A stretch of 52,719 nucleotides of DNA from Pseudomonadota bacterium. Lineage in GTDB: Bacteria > Pseudomonadota > Alphaproteobacteria > Acetobacterales > Acetobacteraceae. This document shows positions 17,232 to 24,840 of this stretch, piece by piece (position 1 is the stretch's first letter; each line of letters starts with the position of its first letter). The notes beneath the pieces were generated by a model. The model did not search any database and was not told the DNA's origin. It saw nothing but the letters and a program-made list of their open reading frames with translations. The position numbers and the translations under genes are program-made. The stretch spans positions 1 to 52,719 of the forward strand of contig JAJXXT010000152.1 of assembly GCA_021780935.1 (NCBI GenBank). Direction: 5' to 3'.

Positions 17232-17867
17232 TCAACTCCTGGCCGCGCGCGATGCGCGGAAATGCGCGAGCGCGGACGCCGCGTAGCGCAGCGCGGCCTG
17301 GATCTCGGGGTCCTTCAGCACCTGCCACAGGCCGCCGAGGCCGCCCGCGGGCCGTGGCTTTCCGGCGTCGTCAGCCGCCGCGCGTTCCAGCGCCTGCATG
17401 AGATCGGCGAGCAGGTTGGAACGCTCCACCGTGTCGGCCAGCACCACCAGCCGGTCGGCCAGGCCGCCGCGGGTGAGCCGGTCGATCAGCACCAGCGCAT
17501 TGCCGACGGTTTCCGCCAGGCGCGTCACGATATCGTCGGACAGCGCGTCGCTCATGCCGCCGATCAGGCGGGCGAGCGCCACAAGACGGTCGAGATCGCC
17601 GTTTTCCACCAGCGCCGCGATGGCCGGCAAGGCGCGCGCGATGCCGCTGCGGTTGGCGCGGTCGAGCAGGTCCATCCCGTCCGCCGCGGTCGCGGAAAGC
17701 CGCGTGACGATATCATCCGACAGCGCGTCCCCCACGCCACCCAACACGCGCGCGAGGGAAACCAGACGTTCGAGATCGCCGTTGACGACCAGGGCGGCCA
17801 GCGCCGCCTGCGTCCGCGCCTCGGTGGACTCCGCCTCCGGCACGGCTTGCACCGATGATGCCGACAT
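17232..17867 (-). CDS. DUF1641 protein with 60-residue internal duplication
   Basis: 211 residues. Residues 26-85 (LVVNGDLERLVSLARVLGGV onward) and 86-145 (LVENGDLDRLVALARLIGGM onward) are two copies of the same unit, also visible as a 180-base repeat in the DNA (for example SDDIVTRL in both). DUF1641 proteins are typically encoded beside sulfide:quinone reductase-like flavoproteins, as here, where the gene starts 11 bases after the SQR stop. A soluble, helical partner or membrane-attachment subunit is a reasonable inference. The C-terminal 30 residues are basic. Confidence 0.85.
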   Translation of the reverse strand: MSASSVQAVPEAESTEARTQAALAALVVNGDLERLVSLARVLGGVGDALSDDIVTRLSATAADGMDLLDRANRSGIARALPAIAALVENGDLDRLVALARLIGGMSDALSDDIVTRLAETVGNALVLIDRLTRGGLADRLVVLADTVERSNLLADLMQALERAAADDAGKPRPAGGLGGLWQVLKDPEIQAALRYAASALAHFRASRAARS

Positions 17868-17878
17868 GACCGCCTCCC

Positions 17879-19018
17879 TCAGAGCAGACCGCGGACGGAC
17901 GCCCAGTAGAGCTGGTTATAGGCCATCTTGAACGCGTGTATCGCGGCATTCGGCGCGCGTGGCTGCGGCGGGTTCTGGTAGTTGAACATGGCGTAGGTGG
18001 CGCGGTCCTTGCCTGCCTCGATAAAGCAGAACACCTTGCCGTCGTAGCTGCGCACCTCGCGGCCGATCTTGACGCGCGCGGCGACGTTCTCGGCTGCGAC
18101 CTCGGCCTGGAAATGCGCGGTCGAGCCGGCCTTGCTGATCGGCAGGTTGGTGGTATCGCCGAGCACGATCACGCTGTCCGCGTGGTCGCCCTGCATATGC
18201 AACGAAAAGCGGTCCGTCGGGATCCATCCGTGGGCGCCGAGCTTGTTTTCCTCGATCACCCTCTGCCCGCGATGCGGCGGCACGGTAACCAGCAGGTCAT
18301 AGCCGATCTCCGAGCCCTCCTCGCTGCGAACGACGGATTTGCTGCCATCGACCTCCTTCATGTTGAAAAACGTCTCCTGGCGGATGCCGCGCTCGGCGAA
18401 CGCACCGTTGGCCCAGATCGCCACGTTCTCAATGCCGTGCGGGCGCCCGATCGGGTAGGTGTAATAGAACTCGGTCTTGTCCAGCAGGCCGCGGTCGCGG
18501 ATGTAGTCGTGCATGGTGAAGGTGATTTCGAGCGGGACCATCGGGCATTTATGCGGCAGCCCCACGGTCACCATGATGCGCCCGCCGGTGAAGTTGGCGA
18601 GCTTGTCGTGCAGCCGCAGCGCCTCATCGGGGGAATAGCAGTGGAAACTGTTTTCCTTGAGGCCGGGCACATCCTCGGGCGTCGGGCGTGAGCCGGTCGC
18701 GACCACCAGCAGGTCGTATTCATGGACCTTGCCGCTTTCGGTCACGACATGTCTGTCGGTCAGGTTAAAGGTCTTCGCCGGGTCGACATGCAGCTTGATT
18801 TCGGGCTCGAGCAGACTTGCCTGCTCCCGTTCGAGCTGGTCGGGCGTCATCCGTCCCATCGCGACATAGAGCCAGCCCGGCTGATAGACGTGCCGGTCCG
18901 AGGCCGTCAGCATGGTCAGGCGCGCCTTGCCGGCGCGCAGCTCGCCGGTCAGCCGCCGCGCCACGTTGTTGGCGAAGATGGTGCCTGCCATGCCGCCACC
19001 AGCCACGACGATGCGCAT
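17879..19018 (-). CDS. Sulfide:quinone oxidoreductase-like flavoprotein (SQR)
   Basis: 379 residues. FAD-binding GGGMAGTIFANNVA is at residues 7-20, and the second FAD strand is IVLGDTTNLPISKAGSTAHF (284-303). Three cysteines at 127, 158 and 331 match the spacing of the three active-site cysteines of bacterial SQR, which supports sulfide oxidation to polysulfide or sulfane sulfur with electrons passed to quinone. The C-terminal ~30 residues are amphipathic, fitting a monotopic membrane enzyme. An AGGGGAG ribosome site sits 8 bases before the ATG at 19018. It lies in a minus-strand set DsrE-TusA-SQR-DUF1641. A non-sulfide FAD/NAD oxidoreductase is the alternative. Confidence 0.85.
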   Translation of the reverse strand: MRIVVAGGGMAGTIFANNVARRLTGELRAGKARLTMLTASDRHVYQPGWLYVAMGRMTPDQLEREQASLLEPEIKLHVDPAKTFNLTDRHVVTESGKVHEYDLLVVATGSRPTPEDVPGLKENSFHCYSPDEALRLHDKLANFTGGRIMVTVGLPHKCPMVPLEITFTMHDYIRDRGLLDKTEFYYTYPIGRPHGIENVAIWANGAFAERGIRQETFFNMKEVDGSKSVVRSEEGSEIGYDLLVTVPPHRGQRVIEENKLGAHGWIPTDRFSLHMQGDHADSVIVLGDTTNLPISKAGSTAHFQAEVAAENVAARVKIGREVRSYDGKVFCFIEAGKDRATYAMFNYQNPPQPRAPNAAIHAFKMAYNQLYWASVRGLL

Positions 19019-19037
19019 GAGACATCTCCCCTGCTGT

Positions 19038-19286
19038 TCATTTCGATTTCTTGACAAAAACATGCCATATTTTTGCGTCGTCCTGCTCGGTCCGCCCCAT
19101 CTCGTGGCCCACCTTGCGCACCCATTCCGGCACGTCCTTGACCGAACCCTGGTCGGAGGAAAGAAGTTCCAGCGTGTCGCCGACGGCCACTCGTTTGAGC
19201 GTCGCAATAAGCTCCATCAACGGTCCTGGGCAGAAGCTGCCCCTTGCATCGACAACGTGGTGTTCACTCACGCTCCGATCCCCCAC
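19038..19286 (-). CDS. TusA-family sulfur carrier
   Basis: 82 residues from a GTG start. The family motif SFCPGPLMELI contains the sulfur-carrying Cys19 in the CPxP signature. TusA proteins bind sulfane sulfur as a persulfide and pass it between enzymes in tRNA thiolation or in sulfur oxidation. Beside DsrE and SQR, the second role is more likely. The gene ends 19 bases before the SQR start. GTG at 19271 is a possible alternative start. Confidence 0.88.
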   Translation of the reverse strand: MGDRSVSEHHVVDARGSFCPGPLMELIATLKRVAVGDTLELLSSDQGSVKDVPEWVRKVGHEMGRTEQDDAKIWHVFVKKSK

Positions 19287-19319
19287 TCTCCGTCATGCAG
19301 CGACATCGCGGCCGTCCGG

Positions 19320-19709
19320 TCAGAACGCCAGCAGCTGTCCCGCCTCGGCGTCACTGAGGAACTTGGTCAGCCCCAGCCTCCCGGCAAGGTGTTCCGCGAG
19401 ATCGTTCTCATCCACTTCAAGCAGATCCATGGCCATCGAGCAGGCATAGATCTTCGCGTCGCCCAACTCCACGGCCTGCTGAAATAGATCCTCGAAACGC
19501 GGCGCCTTGCGGGCCTCCAGCAACTCGCCCATGGCCCCCGCGGTCGGCGCCGGCGCCGAGGGGCGGCGCAGAAAATGTCGCAGCGCATTCATGGAAAGAA
19601 ACACCGTAACCGCGCGGCCGGAGACCGCGGCAACCGACGCCGTCATCGCCGCAAACTGGAGCGATTCGCGCGAACCGTTCTGGCAGACAATGAAAATAGG
19701 AACTGCCAT
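19320..19709 (-). CDS. DsrE/DsrEF-like family protein
   Basis: 129 residues starting MAVPIFIVCQNG. The fold pattern is a first strand with Cys9, the helix RESLQFAAMTASVAA, a second strand VTVFLSMNAL, and a conserved cysteine at residue 90 in IYACSMAMDLLEV. These features match DsrE-type peroxiredoxin-like sulfurtransferases, which exchange sulfur with TusA. It is first in the minus-strand set that continues with TusA, SQR and DUF1641. Earlier Met at 19736 would add nine residues. Confidence 0.85.
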   Translation of the reverse strand: MAVPIFIVCQNGSRESLQFAAMTASVAAVSGRAVTVFLSMNALRHFLRRPSAPAPTAGAMGELLEARKAPRFEDLFQQAVELGDAKIYACSMAMDLLEVDENDLAEHLAGRLGLTKFLSDAEAGQLLAF

Positions 19710-19891
19710 GATGCGGGTCGTCTTCCTCTCGGCCAAGTGTGTCTGGCTTCATATGCGAAAATCGCGGAACGCTAAGCCGCGCGCCCGGACACGGCAAGCA
19801 CACCCCTTCCGCCCTGGCGTGCCGGACCGGATCATCGCGCCAGCAGCCGCTTGGCCAGCGCCTGCTTCCGCAGGCCACGCAGGCTCGCCGC

Positions 19892-20375
19892 GTCAAGACC
19901 CTCGACCCCGGTCGCGCGCTCGAGGGCACCGGCAGCGCCTGTGCCCGGTCCACCCTCCCGGTCGGCCGCGCGCTCGGGCTCGCCATCGAGGAGCTGGAAA
20001 GCGGGAATTGCTGCGGCGCGATGGAGGTCAAGAACGTCGATCCCAAGCGGCAGACCTATCTCTCCGCGCGCAATCTCTCGATCGCCGAAAAGATGGGCCA
20101 CGCGACCGTGATGGCGCCGTGCAAAGGCTGCTACCACCACCTCACGAAGGCCGAGTACGACCTAGCGCATGACCCGGCCTCGGTCGCGGTCAATGAGCGC
20201 CTCCCGGCGAAGGCCGGGCACGCCGCGTATCGTCCCGGCAAGGTGACGACGATCCACGCGCTCGACTGGATCAAGGAGGCGATCGGCCTCTCGGCGCGCG
20301 CCGTGGGGGTGCACGAGAATTTTTCCGAATCGCGGGACCTGCTGCACGAGAAGGGGCTCGGACGATGGAACCGGC
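19892..20375 (+). pseudogene. Decayed, truncated hdrB (heterodisulfide reductase subunit B-like)
   Basis: An open frame encodes a recognisable first CCG domain of HdrB: ALEGTGSACARSTL, then EELESGNCCGAME, then VMAPCKGCYHHLTKAEYDL and a TTIHALDWI segment. The CCG motif C-X31-CC-X35-CxxC is preserved in spacing, but its first Cys is an Arg (CGC at 19913, one transition from TGC). The start codon is missing, and everything after ALDWIKEAIG (the second CCG domain, over 100 residues) is absent. The tail (SARAVGVHENFSESRDLLHE) is unrelated to the part that should be there, suggesting an internal deletion. HdrB belongs to sulfur-oxidising Hdr-like complexes that work with DsrE and TusA, both encoded next door on the opposite strand. 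Confidence 0.72.
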
Positions 20376-20551
20376 CGCCGGCATCGACGAGCGCATCGAG
20401 GCGATCCTCGCGAACCCTCCCGCCGAGCTCACGGCGCAGGCCGATGCCTATGCCGAGACGCTGCTGGCCATCGGCGAGGCGATCCCGGAAGGCTGGATCA
20501 TCGCGCGCCGCGGATGGCGTTTTTGCCATCCTCATCCGCCGCGCCAACTGA
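20365..20551 (+). pseudogene. Small gene with a probable frameshift
   Basis: From the ATG at 20365 the product reads MEPAAGIDERIEAILANPPA and on to EAIPEGWIIA, an ordinary soluble protein of about 47 residues. It then turns into low-quality sequence (RRGWRFCHPHPPRQ). In the neighbouring frame the same stretch reads DGVFAILIRRAN and then a stop at 20549. Joining the two frames near 20505-20512 would give a sensible C-terminus, so a one-base indel is likely. An AAGGGGC sequence is upstream of the ATG. I do not recognise the family. It may be part of the same decayed Hdr locus. Confidence 0.45.
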
Positions 20552-20731
20552 ACCCCCCGGACGTGCCTGCCGCGATCATCGTCTGACCGTCAGGCAGGCC
20601 GGTCGTTGGCAGCGGAGGCATCCGGCATCCAGTTTTAGACGAGCTGATAGCGGCGGAGGCCCAAGGGGCGTCGCCCAGGCGCTTCTGGCTGGCACGCCGC
20701 CGCCAGGCCGTCGCCTTTCGTTCCACCCCGG

Positions 20732-20747
20732 TTTGATCGAGATCAAA
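20732..20747 (+). promoter_or_regulatory. Perfect FNR/Anr-type binding site
   Basis: TTTGATCGAGATCAAA matches the FNR consensus TTGAT-N4-ATCAA exactly, with arms extended by one base. Its centre is 75 bases before the start of the Cyc2-like gene, a usual distance for activation. It is the only such site I noticed in the window, though I could not scan every position mechanically. Confidence 0.75.
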
Positions 20748-20814
20748 GCGCGGCGCCCCGCGAAGATGAACCATCCGTAACGACGTTGACATACAACGGT
20801 TCCGGAGGGTTGAA

Positions 20815-22194
20815 ATGGCCAGAGGAAGATATCGCGCAGCCGGGTTCCCGCCGTGGCGCGGCCTGGCGGTCCTGTTGCCGCTGCTCTTGCTTTGGGCAGC
20901 GCGCCCAGCCCATGCCCTGCCGGCCTTTGCCGCGCAGACCGGTCAGCCCTGCACGGCCTGCCATATCGGGGGCTTCGGCCCGCAGCTCACCGCCTTTGGC
21001 CGCGCTTTCAAGATCGGCGGCTATACCCAGAAGGGTGGCCTGGACCTGGCCTCGAAAATCCCGCTCTCGGCAATGATCCTGTCATCGCTGACGCAGACAT
21101 CGGGCAATCAGCCGGCCCCGCCAACCGCGCATTTCGCGCGCAACACCAACCCGGCGGTCGATCAGATCAGCGTCTTCCTTGCCGGGCGGATCAACAACTA
21201 TCTCGGCGGCTTCGTGCAAGGCACGTATAATGGCATCAACGTTTCCGAGAAACTCGACAACACGGATCTGCGTGCCACCGATGTGTTGGGTATCGGCAGC
21301 AACACGCTTCGCTTCGGGATGTCGGTGAACAACGGCCCGACGGTCTCCGACCCGTACAATACCACGTTTGCCTGGGGATACCCCTATGTCCAGTCCGTGC
21401 TGGCGCCCACGCCCTCGCCGCAGCCGCTGCTCGCCGGCGCTCTGATCGGCAACACCATGGGCACCACCCTCTACGCGTGGTGGAACACCCACCTCTACGT
21501 CGAGGCCGGTGCCTATCAGCTGATGGACGATGGCGTGGCCAAAACGCTGGGCGTCTATCCGCAGTTCGGCAACGGCACCGGTGCCATTCCCTATGCCCGC
21601 GTGGCCTATGAATGGGACTGGAACGACCAATCCGCGGAGGTCGGCGCGATGTACCTCCAGGCCAACGTGCAACCGCTGGACGCGCCTGGCGGCGGGACCA
21701 ACGCCTACACCGATTTCGCTTTCGATGGCTCCTACCAGTATGTCGGCAAAGGCCCGAACATCTACACGCTGAACGCCATTTTCGTGCATGAAGAGCAGAA
21801 CCTGCGCGCGACCTTCGCAGCTGGTGGCGCCGCAAGCCCGCACAAGGCGCTCAACCAGTTCCGTGCCAACGCCACCTGGGTGCGTGACCAGACCTACCAG
21901 TTCACGCTTGGCGTGCAGCAGACCTACGGTACGGGGGACTCGGTGCTTTACGCTCCCGCCGCGGTGACCGGCAGCAACAAGGGGACACCCAACAGCACCG
22001 CCTTTATCACGGAAGTCGATTGGATCCCGTTCGGCAAACAGGATTCCTGGGGCGCACCCTTCGCCAATCTGAAGCTCGGGGTGCAATTTATCGCCTATAC
22101 GACCTTCAATGGCGGCAGCGGCAACTACGACGGCTCCGGTCGCAACGCCGCGGACAACGACACGCTCTATGCCTTCGCCTGGCTTGCCTTCTGA
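20815..22194 (+). CDS. Cyc2-like outer-membrane cytochrome-porin fusion
   Basis: 459 residues. A signal peptide (cleavage likely after AHA, residue 34) is followed by a single c-type haem site C46-TA-C49-H50. The context is LPAFAAQTGQPCTACHIGGF, then LTAFGRAFKIGGYT, very close to the pattern that opens Cyc2 iron oxidases. The remaining ~380 residues alternate hydrophobic and polar residues, are rich in aromatic and Gly/Asn turns, and end in AFAWLAF, as in a 16-stranded outer-membrane barrel with a C-terminal aromatic residue. A GGAGGG ribosome site is six bases before the ATG. Cyc2 takes electrons from ferrous iron at the cell surface. The substrate here is inferred, and related cytochrome-porins occur in non-iron-oxidisers. 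Confidence 0.83.
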   Translation: MARGRYRAAGFPPWRGLAVLLPLLLLWAARPAHALPAFAAQTGQPCTACHIGGFGPQLTAFGRAFKIGGYTQKGGLDLASKIPLSAMILSSLTQTSGNQPAPPTAHFARNTNPAVDQISVFLAGRINNYLGGFVQGTYNGINVSEKLDNTDLRATDVLGIGSNTLRFGMSVNNGPTVSDPYNTTFAWGYPYVQSVLAPTPSPQPLLAGALIGNTMGTTLYAWWNTHLYVEAGAYQLMDDGVAKTLGVYPQFGNGTGAIPYARVAYEWDWNDQSAEVGAMYLQANVQPLDAPGGGTNAYTDFAFDGSYQYVGKGPNIYTLNAIFVHEEQNLRATFAAGGAASPHKALNQFRANATWVRDQTYQFTLGVQQTYGTGDSVLYAPAAVTGSNKGTPNSTAFITEVDWIPFGKQDSWGAPFANLKLGVQFIAYTTFNGGSGNYDGSGRNAADNDTLYAFAWLAF

Positions 22195-22223
22195 TCATCA
22201 CCGAAACGCAGGCGTTACGAGCG

Positions 22224-22252
22224 TGCTGGATCGGGCCCTGTCCGGTCCAGCA
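22224..22252. terminator. Hairpin between convergent genes
   Basis: TGCTGGATCGG pairs with CCGGTCCAGCA (10 Watson-Crick pairs and one wobble) around a 7-base loop. It lies 29 bases after the Cyc2-like stop and 39 bases beyond the end of the convergent SDR gene, so it probably ends transcription from at least one side. There is no T-run on the plus strand. Confidence 0.6.
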
Positions 22253-22291
22253 TCGTCGTCTGCAACGGGCGAAAGATCACGCTCGGCCGAT

Positions 22292-23047
22292 TCATGCGCC
22301 AATCGAGTTGCCGCCATCCACCGCGAGTACCGCCCCGGTGATGAACGCGGCTGCCGGCGAGCAGAGATAGAGCACGGCACCAGACGCATCATCCGGTCCC
22401 GAGCTGCGGCCGAGCGGAATCCTCGCCTCCATCCGCGCCACGTAATCGGCTGGCAGACTGCTGACCTCGCTGCCGGCGGCGAAGCCGGGCTCGACGACAT
22501 TCACCCGGATGCCGAGCGGCGCCAGCTCCAGCGCCTGACCCTTGCTGAGCCGTTCGAGCGCTGCCTTGCTGGTGCAGTACGTGACCGATCCCGCCACCAT
22601 CCGCCGAGCCGCGCCGGAGCCGATGTTGACGATAGAGCCCTTGATGCCGTGCGCGATCATCTGCTTCGCAAAGACCCGGACCATGAGGAACGGTGCGCGC
22701 ACATTGACGTCCATGATCCTGTCGAATGTTTCGCAATCGAGTTCCTGCAGCACGCCGGTCCGGGGATAGAGCCCCGCGTTGTTGACCAGGATATCCGCCG
22801 CCCCCCAGGCGCGCCCGACCAGCGCCGCGAGTTCCGCGATCGAGGTCTCCTTGCGCAGATCCGTCGCATGGGTGAGCGTCACCGCGGAATCGAGGCCAAG
22901 CTCGGTCACCAGCGGCGCAAGCCCCTCGCCGCGCAGATCCGACAAACAGAGCGTGGCCCCCGCGCGCGCGAACGCGGCGGCAATCCATCGGCCGTGAACG
23001 CCGACGGCACCCGTGATGACGACGCGCCGGCCGCGGAAATCGTGCAT
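22292..23047 (-). CDS. Short-chain dehydrogenase/reductase (SDR)
   Basis: 251 residues with the Rossmann motif TGAVGVHG (12-19; a variant of TGxxxGxG), NNAG (89-92), and the catalytic set Ser144, Tyr157 and Lys161 in YCTSK. The C-terminus reads AFITGAVLAVDGGNSIGA, typical of classical SDRs. A GGGAGGG ribosome site precedes the ATG at 23047. It is the last gene of the FAH-DctP-DctQ-DctM-SDR minus-strand unit, 41 bases after dctM. An NAD(P)-dependent sugar-acid or hydroxy-acid dehydrogenase for the transported substrate is the likely role. Confidence 0.9.
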   Translation of the reverse strand: MHDFRGRRVVITGAVGVHGRWIAAAFARAGATLCLSDLRGEGLAPLVTELGLDSAVTLTHATDLRKETSIAELAALVGRAWGAADILVNNAGLYPRTGVLQELDCETFDRIMDVNVRAPFLMVRVFAKQMIAHGIKGSIVNIGSGAARRMVAGSVTYCTSKAALERLSKGQALELAPLGIRVNVVEPGFAAGSEVSSLPADYVARMEARIPLGRSSGPDDASGAVLYLCSPAAAFITGAVLAVDGGNSIGA

Positions 23048-23088
23048 GAACCCTCCCATCCGAAAAAAACCTGGGCAGACCGCTGCCG

Positions 23089-24366
23089 CTAGTAACCGAG
23101 CGCGTGCGGCAGCGCGAGGCTGATCGCGGGGATCAGCGTCGTGGCGGCGAGGACGACGAGCAGGCTCGCCACCAACGGCATCACCTCGCGAAAAATATCA
23201 CCAATCGGCGCCTTGGTCAGCGAATGCATCACGAACAGCAACAAGCCGTGCGGCGGCAGGGCAAGGCCAATCATCATGTTGAGGATCAGCACCACGCCGA
23301 ATTGCACCGGATTGATACCGATCGAGACCGCGAGCGGTACCAGCAGCGGCACCAGCACCAGCAGCATGGTGATCGCATCCAGCACGCTGGCCAGCAGCAG
23401 GAACAACACGTTGAGGGCTACCAGAAACAGCAGCGGCGCCGGGCGCCACGCCGCCAGCACTTTCGCCAGCAATTGCGGCAACCCGGCATCGGCCACCATG
23501 TAGTTGAACACGAAGGCACCGACGATGATCATGCCGACCGTCGCGATCGCATGCACCGTCTGTACGACGGCGCGGTAGATCGAGCCCAGCGACGTCCGCT
23601 CCACCACCAACGCCAGCAGAACGGCATAGGCCGCGGCGATCGCCGCCGCCTCCGTGGGGGTCGCGATGCCGGCATAAATGATGGTCACCAGCAACACCGG
23701 CAGCGACAGCGCTGGCAGCGCACGCAACACCAGCCCCACCGACAGCGCAGGCGCATCCGTCATCACCGGAAAGCGGCGCCGCCGCGCCAGCAGCCTGATC
23801 GCCACGATCAGGCTCGCGGCCATCAGACAGGCGGGAACCAGCCCGGCGAGGAACATCGCCGCCACCGAGGTGTTGGCGATGAGCGCGTAGAAGATCATCG
23901 GGATCGAGGGTGGAACGAGCGGCCCGATCGTCGCCGCGGCGGCGGAGGTCGCGGCGGCAAAGCCCGGTGTGTAGCCGCCTGACGCGATCATCATCCGCGC
24001 AACGACCAGGCCGGGGCCTGCGGCATCGGCCACCGCGCTTCCCGACATGCCGGAGAAGACGAGATTGGTCGCCACATTGGCCTGGGCCAGCCCACCCCGC
24101 CGGCGCCCGAGCGTCGCAGCGGAAAGCGCGAACAACCGGTCCAGCACCCCGCCGCCGCCCATCATGTTGGCCACGAAGATGAACAGCGGCACCGAGATCA
24201 GCAGATAGGAGTCGTAAAGCGAGTTCATCACCTGATCCACCACCAGGCCGGGGTCCTGGTGTGTGATGAACAGATAGGCGAAGCCCGAGCCCATCATCGC
24301 GAGCCCGATCGGCGCGCCGGCCACCGCAAGAACCACGAAGATCACGAAGGCAGCGGCGAGAATCAC
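23089..24366 (-). CDS. TRAP transporter large permease (DctM)
   Basis: 425 residues with about 12 membrane segments. Typical DctM signatures are visible: ISVPLFIFVANMMGGGGVLDRLF, SGMSGSAVADAAGPGLVV and AATIGPLVPPSIPMIFY. It forms the ion-coupled core of a TRAP importer with the DctQ and DctP proteins encoded upstream. Its start overlaps the dctQ stop by four bases. The substrate is an organic acid or sugar acid by family; the context does not name it. Confidence 0.93.
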   Translation of the reverse strand: MILAAAFVIFVVLAVAGAPIGLAMMGSGFAYLFITHQDPGLVVDQVMNSLYDSYLLISVPLFIFVANMMGGGGVLDRLFALSAATLGRRRGGLAQANVATNLVFSGMSGSAVADAAGPGLVVARMMIASGGYTPGFAAATSAAAATIGPLVPPSIPMIFYALIANTSVAAMFLAGLVPACLMAASLIVAIRLLARRRRFPVMTDAPALSVGLVLRALPALSLPVLLVTIIYAGIATPTEAAAIAAAYAVLLALVVERTSLGSIYRAVVQTVHAIATVGMIIVGAFVFNYMVADAGLPQLLAKVLAAWRPAPLLFLVALNVLFLLLASVLDAITMLLVLVPLLVPLAVSIGINPVQFGVVLILNMMIGLALPPHGLLLFVMHSLTKAPIGDIFREVMPLVASLLVVLAATTLIPAISLALPHALGY

Positions 24367-24836
24367 GGCACCACGCCCGGCGCCGGTGGGCGCCGCACTA
24401 CCTGCCAGAGTGCCAGGGCCGAGCGCACCGGCACCGCGATGAGAAACGCACCGAAGCAGGAATAAACCCAGTCCAGTCGCAGCCCCAGCACCGGCGTCGT
24501 CTGGCTGCGCAAAAACAGGATATAGCTCAGCGCCGCCGGCAGGCCGGCACCAAACAGGCCGATGATGACGAGATGCCGCACCACCGCGATGCCGCGCTGC
24601 GCAGCCGGCGGAAAGGCGCGCAGAACGAGGTCGAAACGGATATGCGCCTCCAGCGGCACGACGAAGGTCGTCGTCCAGAAGACCACCCAGACGAACAGGA
24701 TCGCGGCCACCTCGTCCGACCAGTCCGGCGCCGCGTCAAATCCGTAGCGCAGAGTGACCTCGAGGACGAAAATCACCAGCATGGCGGCGAACAGCCAGAC
24801 GGCGATCGCCTCCGCCGCCCACCGCAACCGGCGCAT
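24363..24836 (-). CDS. TRAP transporter small permease (DctQ)
   Basis: 157 residues with four membrane helices. The signature YGFDAAPDWSDEVAAILFVWVVFW is typical of DctQ. It sits between dctP (4 bases upstream) and dctM (4-base overlap), forming a three-gene TRAP cassette. Confidence 0.92.
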   Translation of the reverse strand: MRRLRWAAEAIAVWLFAAMLVIFVLEVTLRYGFDAAPDWSDEVAAILFVWVVFWTTTFVVPLEAHIRFDLVLRAFPPAAQRGIAVVRHLVIIGLFGAGLPAALSYILFLRSQTTPVLGLRLDWVYSCFGAFLIAVPVRSALALWQVVRRPPAPGVVP

Positions 24837-24840
24837 GCCG

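Noticed and set aside
19739..19891. Upstream part of the frame containing the hdrB remnant, taken as a protein N-terminus
   Set aside because: The sequence is not protein-like and matches nothing in HdrB, whose N-terminus should begin only a few residues before the first CCG cysteine.
22109..23092. A 327-codon plus-strand frame over the SDR region
   Set aside because: It is the complement of the SDR gene, which has Rossmann, Ser, Tyr and Lys motifs.
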